This document shows, piece after piece, positions 1 to 8,935 of a stretch of DNA of 48,977 nucleotides (position 1 is the stretch's first letter; every line of letters starts with the position of its first letter). The position numbers and the translations under genes are program-made. The notes below the pieces were generated by a model. The model saw only the letters and a list, made by a program, of their open reading frames with translations. It searched no databases and was not told the origin of the DNA. This DNA comes from Cloacimonetes bacterium SCGC AAA252-N17 (lineage in GTDB: Bacteria; Cloacimonadota; Cloacimonadia; JGIOTU-2), in contig ASNI01000008.1 in NCBI GenBank assembly GCA_000404785.1, positions 1 to 48,977 on the forward strand, given 5' to 3'.

Positions 1-306
1 ATATGGCTTTATTTTACCTGGCTTACAATTCTGTTCGGAATGGAGATAGTCGCATTTCTTTCCGGAAGAACGCAAAGAAATCATGTGGATGAAGCGCAGA
101 ATAGCTCTATCGCACTAACTCTAACTCTGGAGAAGAAAATACCAGGAGAACTTGCAAAAGAAATTAAGGAAATCCAAACAACAAAAAAAGAGATTGATAA
201 CCAAACGTTCATGCAGCTGATCAAAGAAATTGTTGAAACGCCCAAAAAAGAGATCGAAGAAAAACAGGATAAAGAAAAGGAATCCAATGAGCTACAAGAG
301 AAATGA
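1..306 (+). CDS. YihY/BrkB-like membrane protein, C-terminal fragment (5' end outside window)
   Basis: The reading frame is open from base 1, so the gene starts upstream of the window and only about 101 C-terminal residues are visible. The first residues (IWLYFTWLTILFGMEIVAFL) resemble the last transmembrane helix of the YihY/BrkB family of inner-membrane proteins, in which an aromatic-rich WIYLSW-like stretch leads into an LLGAE-like motif. After the helix comes a hydrophilic tail of about 75 residues, rich in Lys and Glu and probably cytoplasmic and helical. The gene overlaps the start of rph by 20 bp, so the two are probably co-transcribed. The family call rests on one helix and is tentative. 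Confidence 0.5.
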   Translation: MWLYFTWLTILFGMEIVAFLSGRTQRNHVDEAQNSSIALTLTLEKKIPGELAKEIKEIQTTKKEIDNQTFMQLIKEIVETPKKEIEEKQDKEKESNELQEK

Positions 307-1030
307 CAGTCGAAAAGCTGACCAGTTAAGAGAAATAAGGATCACAAGGAATTATCTTAATGATCCGGAAGGTTCTGTGCTTGTCGAGTTGGGCAACACA
401 AAAGTGATCTGCACAGCATCCATTGATCACAAAGTACCACAATTTATTAGGGAGAGTGGTACAAATCAAGGGTGGCTTACTGCTGAATATGATATGCTCC
501 CGCGAAGTGCGAACAAGAGAATCCTGCGTGATAGATATCAGGGAAAAATAAAGGGAAGAAGTCAGGAGATCCAGCGATTGATCGGGCGTTCCCTCCGAGC
601 GATCTTTGATCTGAATTTAATTCCGGGAAAACAAATTATAATGGATTGCGATGTCATACAGGCAGATGGCGGGACAAGAACTGCTGCAATCAACGGTAGT
701 TTTATTGCTTTATATGATGCCTGCACTTTCATGTCAGAAAAAAAATGGATCAGCGAATTCCCAATTAAAAATTTTATAGGTGCGATCAGTACCGGAATTG
801 TTCAGGATACTGTTCTGCTTGACCTTGCTTATGATGAAGATTTGGTAGCGCAGGTCGATATGAATATTGTGATGGATGAGAATGGAAATTACATCGAAGT
901 TCAGGGAGCCAGCGAAAAAACACCTTTTACTTCCGAACAGCTTCAAAAAATGCTCAAATATGCAAAAAAAGGTATCAAAGAAATCATCGAATACCAGAAA
1001 GAATTAATAATTAAAGGACTGGCATTATGA
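287..1030 (+). CDS. rph: Ribonuclease PH
   Basis: This phosphorolytic 3'-5' exoribonuclease trims tRNA 3' ends using inorganic phosphate. The protein has 247 residues, close to the usual 238-250. Family motifs are clear: the N-terminal EGSVLVELGNTKVICTAS stretch, LTAEYDMLPRS, GRSQEIQRLIGRSLR (Arg91), and the phosphate-binding GGTRTAAI (Thr130, Arg131), followed by LDLAYDEDLVAQVDMN. I chose the ATG at 287 because it gives the family-like N-terminus and has an AAAGGA-like ribosome site just upstream; an upstream in-frame ATG would add 19 Lys/Arg-rich residues that do not fit. It overlaps the preceding gene by 20 bp and the next start by 4 bp (ATGA). Confidence 0.95.
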   Translation: MSYKRNDSRKADQLREIRITRNYLNDPEGSVLVELGNTKVICTASIDHKVPQFIRESGTNQGWLTAEYDMLPRSANKRILRDRYQGKIKGRSQEIQRLIGRSLRAIFDLNLIPGKQIIMDCDVIQADGGTRTAAINGSFIALYDACTFMSEKKWISEFPIKNFIGAISTGIVQDTVLLDLAYDEDLVAQVDMNIVMDENGNYIEVQGASEKTPFTSEQLQKMLKYAKKGIKEIIEYQKELIIKGLAL

Positions 1031-2913
1031 CGAATTTGAGATTTTCAATCGATCAACTTACAGAATTAAGTAGAATCTGTAAAGGTGATATCATAAAGAT
1101 GACAACCATTGCGAAGAGCGGACATCCCGGCGGCTCGATGTCTTCTCTTGATATGTATCTCGCTATCTATACATATGCAAATATAACTCCTGAAAATCGA
1201 AAGAGTGAAAAACGTGATAGAGTTGTAGTAAGTCACGGGCATACTGCGCCTGGTATTTATTCTGTTTTGGGACATTTCGGTTTCTTTAACGTTGATGATG
1301 CAATTGCATATTTCAGAAAAGCCGGAAGTATATTTGAAGGTCATATAGAGCCCGATGTACCGGGTGTTGAATGGGCAACCGGCAATTTGGGTCAGGGACT
1401 TTCCGCAGGAGCAGGATTTGCACTGGTTGGCAAACAAAAAGGATTAAGGTATAATGTGTACGTGTGCATGGGGGACGGGGAACAGCAAAAAGGTCAATTG
1501 GCTGAAGCCCGAAGGTTTGTAAAAAAGTATGATCTTTCAAACATCACCGCACTTGTGGACTATAATCAACTCCAAATAAGCGGTAGCATTCATGATGTGA
1601 TGCCTCAGAATATCAAAGCTAATTATGAATCGGACGGATGGGATGTAATTGAGATCAACGGGCATGATTTTAATGAGATATTTGATGCGCTGGATTTAGC
1701 AAATGCTAGCGGAAATCCGACTGTACTCATCGCTCATACTTTGATGGGACACGGAGTATCTTTCATGGAAAATGATGAAGGATTTCACGGAAAAGCTCTA
1801 ACTTATGATGAATGTGGTAAGGCACTCAAGGAGCTTGGATTAGAAAATGATTTGGATAAATATATCAAAATAAGGGAAGGATTTATCCCTCTTGATCCCG
1901 AAATATTCCATCCAAATTATCCGTATATTAAAAAAGGTGAAAGCATCTTTTATTCAAAGAAAAAGCCCGTTGCCTGCAGAAATGCTTATGGAAAAGCACT
2001 CGCTGATCTGGCTCAGAAAAATAAAGATGTACAGTTTGCAGTCTTTGATTGTGATCTTGCTGGTTCTGTGAAAACGTCTCAATTCGCAAAGGAAAATCCT
2101 GAGAAATTCTATCAGGGAGGTATTCAAGAACATAATACCGCAGTGGTAGCAGGTGTGATGTCAAAGGAAAATATCGTGACCTTCTTTTCTGATTTTGGTG
2201 TATTTGGAGTAGATGAAACCTACAACCAGCAGCGATTGAATGATATAAATAAAACGAATCTGAAACTTGTAACAACTCACGTCGGACTTAATGTCGGCGA
2301 AGATGGCAAAACACATCAGTGTATTGACTACATCTCTCTGATGAGCAATTTGTATGGTTTCAGAATTATTATTCCGGCTGATGGGAACCAGGCAGATAAG
2401 ATAATTCGATATATCTCTTCAATGTCAGGCAATTTCTATATCCCAATTGGTAGATCGGAAACGGCAATTGTTACCGATGGGCAGGGAAATGAATTTTATG
2501 GTAAGAATTATGTATTCCGATACGGTTCAGTTGATCATCTTCGAGAAGGTAAAGATGCTGCATTGATCGCAATAGGAGTAATGGTTGAAAAAGCGTTGAA
2601 AGTTCATGAGCTTCTGAAAAAGCATGGTATTTATATTGATGTTTGGAATATCTCATCCATATCTGAGATTCAGGAAGATGATTTAAAAAAGATTGCAAAA
2701 CACAAACACGTTTTCACTTATGAAGACCATAATGTGAATACTGGGATGGGCTCGATCGTTGCAGCAAAAATGAATAAGTTTGGCTTGCCGGCACGTGTGC
2801 ATGCTTTTGGTGTAACTCATTACGGCATTTCCGGGAGTTGTGAAGATATGTACGCATATTTTCATCTTGATCAGGAATCAATTGCTGAGAAAATCATTAC
2901 AATTTTAAAATGA
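1027..2913 (+). CDS. tkt: Transketolase
   Basis: Thiamine-diphosphate enzyme of the non-oxidative pentose phosphate pathway that moves two-carbon units between ketose and aldose phosphates. It is a single chain of 628 residues, so the N- and C-halves are not split as in many anaerobes. Visible motifs include GHPGGSMS near residue 34, SHGHTAPGIYSVLG, NLGQGLSAGAGFA, the TPP/metal motif GDGEQQKGQ with DYNQLQISG, the pyrimidine-domain catalytic GIQEHN, and THVGLNVGEDGKTHQ. The start codon overlaps the rph stop (ATGA), which indicates translational coupling. A dihydroxyacetone synthase or 1-deoxyxylulose-5-phosphate synthase is less likely given the motif set and length. Confidence 0.93.
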   Translation: MTNLRFSIDQLTELSRICKGDIIKMTTIAKSGHPGGSMSSLDMYLAIYTYANITPENRKSEKRDRVVVSHGHTAPGIYSVLGHFGFFNVDDAIAYFRKAGSIFEGHIEPDVPGVEWATGNLGQGLSAGAGFALVGKQKGLRYNVYVCMGDGEQQKGQLAEARRFVKKYDLSNITALVDYNQLQISGSIHDVMPQNIKANYESDGWDVIEINGHDFNEIFDALDLANASGNPTVLIAHTLMGHGVSFMENDEGFHGKALTYDECGKALKELGLENDLDKYIKIREGFIPLDPEIFHPNYPYIKKGESIFYSKKKPVACRNAYGKALADLAQKNKDVQFAVFDCDLAGSVKTSQFAKENPEKFYQGGIQEHNTAVVAGVMSKENIVTFFSDFGVFGVDETYNQQRLNDINKTNLKLVTTHVGLNVGEDGKTHQCIDYISLMSNLYGFRIIIPADGNQADKIIRYISSMSGNFYIPIGRSETAIVTDGQGNEFYGKNYVFRYGSVDHLREGKDAALIAIGVMVEKALKVHELLKKHGIYIDVWNISSISEIQEDDLKKIAKHKHVFTYEDHNVNTGMGSIVAAKMNKFGLPARVHAFGVTHYGISGSCEDMYAYFHLDQESIAEKIITILK

Positions 2914-2986
2914 CATTTATTGTTTCGTATAGATTTTTTTTATGTAAGGATTTACAAAATCACATATAAAATATTTATGAACTTAT

Positions 2987-3862
2987 ATGCTAAAATTTAT
3001 TAGAAATTATGAAATAACTCGTAAAAATTTAAGAGAAAAATTCATTAAATTTTACACATATAATTTTTGTATATTATTTTATCGAATATTCATCAGATTT
3101 AAATATACACTGTTGATAAAATTTCATTTAATAAATTTATTCCATAACGGCATTTTCATCTCAGCAGATATTGAAACATACGGCTATTGTAATCGCTCGT
3201 GTGAATTTTGTTTTAATAATCCAAAATTTCCTCAAAGAAAAAAAGGAGTGATGTCTGAAGAAATGTGGAAAAAGATAATCGACGAACTGTCCCATCTACG
3301 TTATAAAGGACGTATATCTCCTCATTTCTATGGAGAACCTTTGCTGGACAAAAGATTGGTTGATCTGACCACTTACGCAAGAGAAAAGTGTCCAAATGCA
3401 TATATACTTATAGATACAAATGGTGATTATCTCAATGAAAATATAATGAAACGTTTGATCACAAGTGGTGTAAATAAATTTTTTGTTACAAGTTATGACG
3501 AATCGATACCAGACCATCTGAGACTGCTTAGAGATAAATTCCCTGTTCATATCAGTTTAAGAAGTTATCTTGATTTTGAAAAGGTTAACAGGTCGGGAAA
3601 AATATTTGATGTAAAAACTATTTGTAATAAAATATGTTATAATCCCACTTTTCAACTTATCATTGATTGGCAAGGAGATGTTTTGCTGTGCTGTATGGAT
3701 TATTACACAGAAGTTACATTTGGTAATGTGAAAGATAGCAGCATTCTCGATATCTGGTCAAGTGAAAGATTTCTGGATAGTCGGATACAGCTGAGAAAAG
3801 GAAATCGAGAATCAATTTCTATTTGTAAATATTGTGACCATTCAGGTACTATTCCATGGTAG
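2987..3862 (+). CDS. Radical SAM/SPASM domain protein in polysaccharide cluster
   Basis: Residues Cys68, Cys72 and Cys75 form the CxxxCxxC motif that holds the radical-SAM [4Fe-4S] cluster, followed by a GEPLL motif at 116-120. The C-terminal third has further cysteines (213, 217, 235, 236, 280, 283) in a SPASM-like arrangement ending in a CxxC, expected to bind an auxiliary cluster. The substrate is unknown. About 60 hydrophobic and basic residues precede the core. The gene opens a run of overlapping or closely spaced glycosyltransferase genes, which suggests a sugar or carrier modification, though SPASM proteins more often act on peptides. No good ribosome site is visible at the ATG at 2987, so the start is uncertain. 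Confidence 0.8.
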   Translation: MLKFIRNYEITRKNLREKFIKFYTYNFCILFYRIFIRFKYTLLIKFHLINLFHNGIFISADIETYGYCNRSCEFCFNNPKFPQRKKGVMSEEMWKKIIDELSHLRYKGRISPHFYGEPLLDKRLVDLTTYAREKCPNAYILIDTNGDYLNENIMKRLITSGVNKFFVTSYDESIPDHLRLLRDKFPVHISLRSYLDFEKVNRSGKIFDVKTICNKICYNPTFQLIIDWQGDVLLCCMDYYTEVTFGNVKDSSILDIWSSERFLDSRIQLRKGNRESISICKYCDHSGTIPW

Positions 3863-3886
3863 AATAAATTAGCGAAAATTTAATTA

Positions 3887-4897
3887 ATGGATAAAAAGTC
3901 TAAGATATTCGTTGTAGCATCGTATAATGCAGCCTACATTCTTCGAGATATTGAATTGTTAAGAAAATATTACTATGTCAAAGTAATTGGTTGCAATGAT
4001 AATCATAAGAACGCAATTAATATTTTCCGCACAATTATTGAGATTACTAAGGGGGTGTGCTGGTCAGATGTGTCATATATCTGGTTTGCAGATTTTCGGG
4101 CATTTATAACAATCCTGTTTGCTAAAATAGTGAGGAAGAGAACGATTCTCGTAGTCGGTGGATATGAAGTTGCTTATGTCCCTAAAATATACTATGGAGG
4201 TACTCTTGGTAAATATTTAAAGAAGAAAATTTCATGGATCATACATAATACTGATGTCGTTCTTTCAGTATCCAAAGCCAGCAGGAAAGAGCTTCAAAAA
4301 TATTATGATTTTCATTTTTCTAAACTCATCTATAATGGTGTAGAAACCCAAAAATTCGATGTAGATCCCAAAATTGGTAAAGAGGATATTGCAATAACTG
4401 TTGGCTACGTCACTAAGTCGAATCTTTTGAGAAAGGGAATTGAGCCCTTTGTGAAAGCTGCAGCATATCTTCCGGAGATACCCTTTTATATAATTGGGAA
4501 ATATGATGAAAAAACTTATAATTATTTAAAGAAAATAGCTTTCCCCAATGTAGTTTTTACCGGGTTCATTTCTGAGGAGGAGCTTATAAAGTTTTATCAA
4601 AAAGCCAAAGTGTATGTTCAGGTTTCAGCCCATGAAGCATTTGGTATCTCCCTTGCTGAGGCAATGTTATGCGAGTGTGTTCCAGTTGTGACCGATAGGG
4701 GAGCACTTCCCGAAGTGGTTGGCAACAATGGCTTTTATGTGCCTTTTAATGATCCAGAAGAAACCGCAAAGGCAATCAAGAAAGCAATGCAGTCAGATAA
4801 AGGTTTTGAAGCACGCAGGCATATTTTAGTAAACTTCTCGATGAAAAAAAGGGAAAACGCTTTAGTGAAAATTATTCATAAAACATTATGCAAATAA
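3887..4897 (+). CDS. Glycosyltransferase family 4 protein
   Basis: A 336-residue GT-B fold glycosyltransferase. The C-terminal half shows the nucleotide-sugar binding region typical of GT4 enzymes: a GYVTKSNLLRKGIEPFVKA stretch, then an EAFGISLAEAM motif (E-x7-E) and a DRGALPEVVG motif. The N-terminal acceptor domain begins with a short beta strand (KIFVVASYN) and a DIELLRKYY helix. It probably adds one sugar to a lipid-linked glycan at the cytoplasmic face of the inner membrane. It starts 24 bp after the radical SAM gene and overlaps the deacetylase gene by 10 bp. Donor and acceptor cannot be read from the sequence. Confidence 0.85.
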   Translation: MDKKSKIFVVASYNAAYILRDIELLRKYYYVKVIGCNDNHKNAINIFRTIIEITKGVCWSDVSYIWFADFRAFITILFAKIVRKRTILVVGGYEVAYVPKIYYGGTLGKYLKKKISWIIHNTDVVLSVSKASRKELQKYYDFHFSKLIYNGVETQKFDVDPKIGKEDIAITVGYVTKSNLLRKGIEPFVKAAAYLPEIPFYIIGKYDEKTYNYLKKIAFPNVVFTGFISEEELIKFYQKAKVYVQVSAHEAFGISLAEAMLCECVPVVTDRGALPEVVGNNGFYVPFNDPEETAKAIKKAMQSDKGFEARRHILVNFSMKKRENALVKIIHKTLCK

Positions 4898-6429
4898 AGA
4901 TCGGACTTTGCGTTCCAAACCCCGGCTGGGAAATTGTACTTGCCCAAGAAAGGCTTTGCTACGAAAAGATCAGACGAGATTCAAAATGCAATTTTAAAGA
5001 ATTTGCTCTTGTAATTCCCAACCGTGAATTTGTAACAATCAAAAAACAGCTCATGAAGGAGTATATGGCGAATGATGGACTGGTGATTACAGATAAAGAT
5101 ACATTTCCAACACTCCTTGATCTTGGATTTCTTAGAAAGAATATATCATATAGAATCCCAAAAGAAAATTCTTTGTTTTCACAAGTCGGTCTTGTTGATT
5201 TTTATACTCGATTCAGTATTCCGAAAGGTAATTCATTACTGAGTTTGGATGATGCTCTATATATTTGTGAATACTCAGATAAATCAGGAAATGTAGTAAT
5301 TCTTCCATTTTCTATAAATGAACTGATCCTCAAACAGAGTTCAGTTCGAAAACGTTTCTATGCTGAAAGAAAGGAACTCCCATCCGAAGTTGTCTCAAAG
5401 GTGAGCAAAGGCAGGATTCGAGAGATCATTTTCAAGATGTTACAACATTGTTTTTTAGAGTTGAATAAACCACTCATTCAGAAATGGTTCTATCCATCTG
5501 GCATTGATAATGTTTTTATTTTCCGTATAGATACTGATTTCTGTTCTGAAGAGGATGCAAAAAATTTGTATTCAATTTGCACAAAATATGAGATCAATGC
5601 TACATGGTTTGTTGATACAAATGATGAAAAAATGCTTTCGGAAGTATATCCGTCATTTACTCAACATGAGATCGCTCTTCATTGTGAACGGCATAAAGTT
5701 CATAATTCTTATAAGGAGAATTATAATAATATCCTTTGTGCTCTAGATAAGTTGAAGCAGTATGATATTTCTTTAAATGGTTTTGCTGCTCCCTTTGGCG
5801 AGTGGAATGAAGCCCTCGGAAAAGTGCTGGAGGATCTTGGTTTTGAATACTCATCAGAATTTGCACTTGATTATGATGACCTGCCGTTTTATCCATATTT
5901 TGATGATCACTTTTCATCTGTTATGCAGATCCCAATTCATCCCGTCAGTGTTGGAAGATTAAGAAGAGCTCATTTCACTGATCAGGAAATGGTACAATAC
6001 TACAAATCGATTATAGACTATAAATTTTCCAGAAATATGCCTGTTATTCTATATCATCATCCTCATCATAAAAAGCTGAATGTGTGGGAAGAGGTCTTTG
6101 CATACATTCAAACAAAAAGGCATTGGAATCCAACTATGCACGAATTTGCTAAATGGTGGAGTATAAGGAACGATAAAAATTTTTCTTATGAATTTTGTAA
6201 TGGAGGGATAGCAGTTACTGATGATAATGATAGTGATGTTACTTTTCGATTACTTGACTTTCAAAAGGGCTCTGCGATCATTCATTCAAATGTATATTAT
6301 AAGATTGATGAATTATCCTTTAACAAAAGACAACCTCTTAGATTTAATGAAAAGAAATCAATGAGACAATATCATTGGAGAGATTCGCTCAATAATTACG
6401 AACAAAGAAAAGCAAAGAAGAAACAATGA
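4888..6429 (+). CDS. Polysaccharide deacetylase (NodB/CE4-like) with extra N- and C-terminal regions
   Basis: A 513-residue protein with a NodB-like core at about residues 205-420. Asp215 and Asp217 (FRIDTD) match the catalytic base and metal-binding aspartates, and His265 and His269 (HCERH) match the HxxxH zinc site. GFAAPFGEW at 298-306 stands in for motif 3, and IPIHP near 348 for motif 4. Around 200 N-terminal residues and about 90 C-terminal residues fall outside the CE4 core, and I do not recognise them. It probably removes an N-acetyl group or similar from a sugar during glycan assembly. No signal peptide is evident, which suggests a cytoplasmic lipid-linked or nucleotide-sugar substrate. 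It overlaps both neighbours. Confidence 0.78.
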   Translation: MQIKIGLCVPNPGWEIVLAQERLCYEKIRRDSKCNFKEFALVIPNREFVTIKKQLMKEYMANDGLVITDKDTFPTLLDLGFLRKNISYRIPKENSLFSQVGLVDFYTRFSIPKGNSLLSLDDALYICEYSDKSGNVVILPFSINELILKQSSVRKRFYAERKELPSEVVSKVSKGRIREIIFKMLQHCFLELNKPLIQKWFYPSGIDNVFIFRIDTDFCSEEDAKNLYSICTKYEINATWFVDTNDEKMLSEVYPSFTQHEIALHCERHKVHNSYKENYNNILCALDKLKQYDISLNGFAAPFGEWNEALGKVLEDLGFEYSSEFALDYDDLPFYPYFDDHFSSVMQIPIHPVSVGRLRRAHFTDQEMVQYYKSIIDYKFSRNMPVILYHHPHHKKLNVWEEVFAYIQTKRHWNPTMHEFAKWWSIRNDKNFSYEFCNGGIAVTDDNDSDVTFRLLDFQKGSAIIHSNVYYKIDELSFNKRQPLRFNEKKSMRQYHWRDSLNNYEQRKAKKKQ

Positions 6430-7466
6430 GAATTTTCCTGGCAAGCTACCAAACTTTGATGATCAATCGGGGAGGACCCACCTATAAAATCCTATGTCTG
6501 AAAGATGAACTGAAAAAATTAGGTATAGACGTTCACTTGTTCGATATGTGGGACTATGATTTAAAATTTACCGATGAAGATCTTGTGCACATTTTCAATG
6601 CAAACATTCATACCTATCCTCTTGCGCTTAATTTACAATTATATGGTGCAAAATACGTAGTGAATCCAATCTTCTACAGCAACCATTCAGCTCAAAAAAT
6701 ACATCTGTACAGAATGCTTGAATCGCCTTTCAGAAAGATCTTTAAACGAACCTATTCCGATTATTTTTTTACAGAATATATTTGTGATAATGCAGAAATG
6801 GTCTTGCCGAACACTCGTGATGAAGGAAATCTTCTATGTGGAGCACTTGGTGTAAAAAGAGAGAAGATCGAAGTCATACACAATGGAGTCGAGGAACGGT
6901 TCGCCCATGCTGACCCTTCGCTTTTTGAGAAGAAATACGGGCTTAAGGATTTTATCTTATATGTGGGTCATCTCGGACCAATTCGAAAGAACGGTCTCAA
7001 TATCATCAAAGCACTGCAGAAGATCGACCATCCTTCTGTGATTATTGCGGACATTCTTAATAATGAAGAAGGTGCTGCATGCAGAGAGGAAATTGAAAAA
7101 TCCAAGAATATTACTCATATCAATTGGCTCAAACACGACGATCCGCTTTTCGCATCTGCATATGCTGCTTGTCATACCTTTATTCTTCCCACCCGCTACG
7201 AGACCCCGGGTCGTGCAGCTTTGGAAGCGGGTCTTGCTGGCGCAAATGTAGTCATCACTCCTTATGGCGGAACGAGAGAGTATTTCGAGGAATTTGCAGA
7301 ATATGCAGAACCTCATTCAGTTGATTCCATAAAAAGAGGAATCGTAAAATCTTTGAGTAAAAAGAAAAACAAACAGCTTAAAGAGCATATTTTAAGTAGA
7401 TTTGTTTGGAAAATAATTGCTGAAAAAACAGTGGATATGTATAATAAAGTTTTGGGAAATGAGTAA
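6426..7466 (+). CDS. Glycosyltransferase family 4 protein
   Basis: A 346-residue GT4-type enzyme. The N-terminus reads MRIFLASYQTLMINRGGPTY, with the Gly-rich loop after beta-1 that contacts the donor. The C-terminal domain has VLPNTRDEG and EVIHNGVEE linker motifs, FILYVGHLGPIRKNG, and the E-x7-E donor site ETPGRAALEAG. Its start overlaps the deacetylase stop (ATGA), and its end overlaps the flippase start by 8 bp. The overlap chain makes coordinated translation of the cluster likely. The sugar specificity is unknown. Confidence 0.85.
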   Translation: MRIFLASYQTLMINRGGPTYKILCLKDELKKLGIDVHLFDMWDYDLKFTDEDLVHIFNANIHTYPLALNLQLYGAKYVVNPIFYSNHSAQKIHLYRMLESPFRKIFKRTYSDYFFTEYICDNAEMVLPNTRDEGNLLCGALGVKREKIEVIHNGVEERFAHADPSLFEKKYGLKDFILYVGHLGPIRKNGLNIIKALQKIDHPSVIIADILNNEEGAACREEIEKSKNITHINWLKHDDPLFASAYAACHTFILPTRYETPGRAALEAGLAGANVVITPYGGTREYFEEFAEYAEPHSVDSIKRGIVKSLSKKKNKQLKEHILSRFVWKIIAEKTVDMYNKVLGNE

Positions 7467-8919
7467 ATATCTAAAGAAAATTTTAGAGTATTCTGCAAAT
7501 ACATTCTTCAATAAACTTCTTCTATTGATGTTATTGCCACTATTTACCAAGTGGTTGATTCCTGAAGAATATGCTATTTATACCAATCTGCTTGTTTTTA
7601 CGTCCTTTGCTAGTCTGGTCTATATGCTGGGACAGCAACAAACAGTTTTTTCTTATTTCTATTATAAAAAAACAGATGAATATCATTTTACTTATATTTC
7701 ATCGATTTTTATTACGATTATTTTTGTAGGAATTGTATTGTCCCTGCTAGTAATTTTATTTCGTCATGAACTTTCGATTTTTGTATTAAGAACAAGCAAA
7801 TATTCTCATCTTTTTATTCCTATTTCTATCGTCCTTTTTTGTGATGTACTTTTGGGATTGACGCTAAGTATTCTTAATATAATGGAGAAATCATCATCAT
7901 ATTTTAAAATCGGGATTATAAAGAACACAATATTTTTTTTATTTGTTTTGTCGTGCATATTTATTGAAGGATTTTCAATTGAAAGAGTATTTATTTTTCT
8001 TGCAATTTCTTCATTTGTTTCAGCTTTATGCGGTTTGATCTCTATCAGAAAAATATTAAATAGATTATCTTGCATACAAGAAAACAAAAGTTATTTTTCT
8101 CTTTCCCTTATAAAAAGACTTCTTGCGTTTGGTATAATAATGATACCTGCTACTCTTGCAATGATATCTTTAAGACTTTCCGACAGATGGATGCTCACTT
8201 ATTTTTCACCAAACTCTCTATATGATGTGGGAATCTATGCAGTAGGATACAAAATGGGAATGATAATTACGATTGTTAATTCTTTGGTAAGTCTTGTTTT
8301 CTTTCCTTATGCGATGAAGCTAAAGGATTCTAACAGTACAAAAAAGGTCTTTAAAAAAATATTTAATTATTACGTACTTTTTGGCGGCTTTATAGGAATG
8401 ATTATTGTGATTTTCGCGCCGGAGATTTTCCAGCTTGTTATTGATAAAACATATTTCAGCGCTGCGAAATTAGTGATCTTCGGTGTTGCATCTAATTTCC
8501 TGCTTGGCATATACAGTATAATTAATCTTGGCTTGTATATGAAACACAAGGCAATGAATATTACTACAGCAGTTGCTATCGGTGCTGTTTCAAATTTGAT
8601 TCTCAATTTTTTTCTTATTCCGACGTTCGGAGTAAATGGCGCTGGCTATGCTTCCATTATTGCTTATTTAATTATAGTAGTTTTTAATTACTATTCTTCA
8701 AAGAAAGTATTTCCAGTTAAGTATAAGATTGAGTATGCGTTTATCGTTTTATTATGCCTGATTACTATGTCATATATTACGTGTCTTTTACCCGTAACGT
8801 GGGTGATTTTTATTGTTAAATTAGTGATTATTTTCTTTATATCTTGTATGATTTTCAAGTATATTGTAAAAAGTAATGACAAGATATTAATAAAAAAGTT
8901 GTTTGTACAAAAATATTAA
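7459..8919 (+). CDS. Polysaccharide flippase (Wzx-like, MOP/MATE superfamily)
   Basis: An integral membrane protein of about 486 residues with roughly 12-14 hydrophobic helices, the usual topology and length of lipid-linked oligosaccharide flippases. The N-terminus (MSKYLKKILEYSANTFFNKLL) and the central GIIMIPATLAMISLRLSDRWML segment match the polysaccharide biosynthesis (PF01943/PF13440) pattern, in which a conserved Asp-Arg follows helix 7. I chose ATG 7459 over an ATG at 7417 because it removes 14 non-family residues, has GGGA just upstream and overlaps the previous gene by only 8 bp. It should flip the undecaprenyl-linked repeat unit made by the neighbouring transferases. The gene is visibly more AT-rich than the flanking housekeeping genes. 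Confidence 0.85.
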   Translation: MSKYLKKILEYSANTFFNKLLLLMLLPLFTKWLIPEEYAIYTNLLVFTSFASLVYMLGQQQTVFSYFYYKKTDEYHFTYISSIFITIIFVGIVLSLLVILFRHELSIFVLRTSKYSHLFIPISIVLFCDVLLGLTLSILNIMEKSSSYFKIGIIKNTIFFLFVLSCIFIEGFSIERVFIFLAISSFVSALCGLISIRKILNRLSCIQENKSYFSLSLIKRLLAFGIIMIPATLAMISLRLSDRWMLTYFSPNSLYDVGIYAVGYKMGMIITIVNSLVSLVFFPYAMKLKDSNSTKKVFKKIFNYYVLFGGFIGMIIVIFAPEIFQLVIDKTYFSAAKLVIFGVASNFLLGIYSIINLGLYMKHKAMNITTAVAIGAVSNLILNFFLIPTFGVNGAGYASIIAYLIIVVFNYYSSKKVFPVKYKIEYAFIVLLCLITMSYITCLLPVTWVIFIVKLVIIFFISCMIFKYIVKSNDKILIKKLFVQKY

Positions 8920-8935
8920 AATTTTGAGAAAACCA

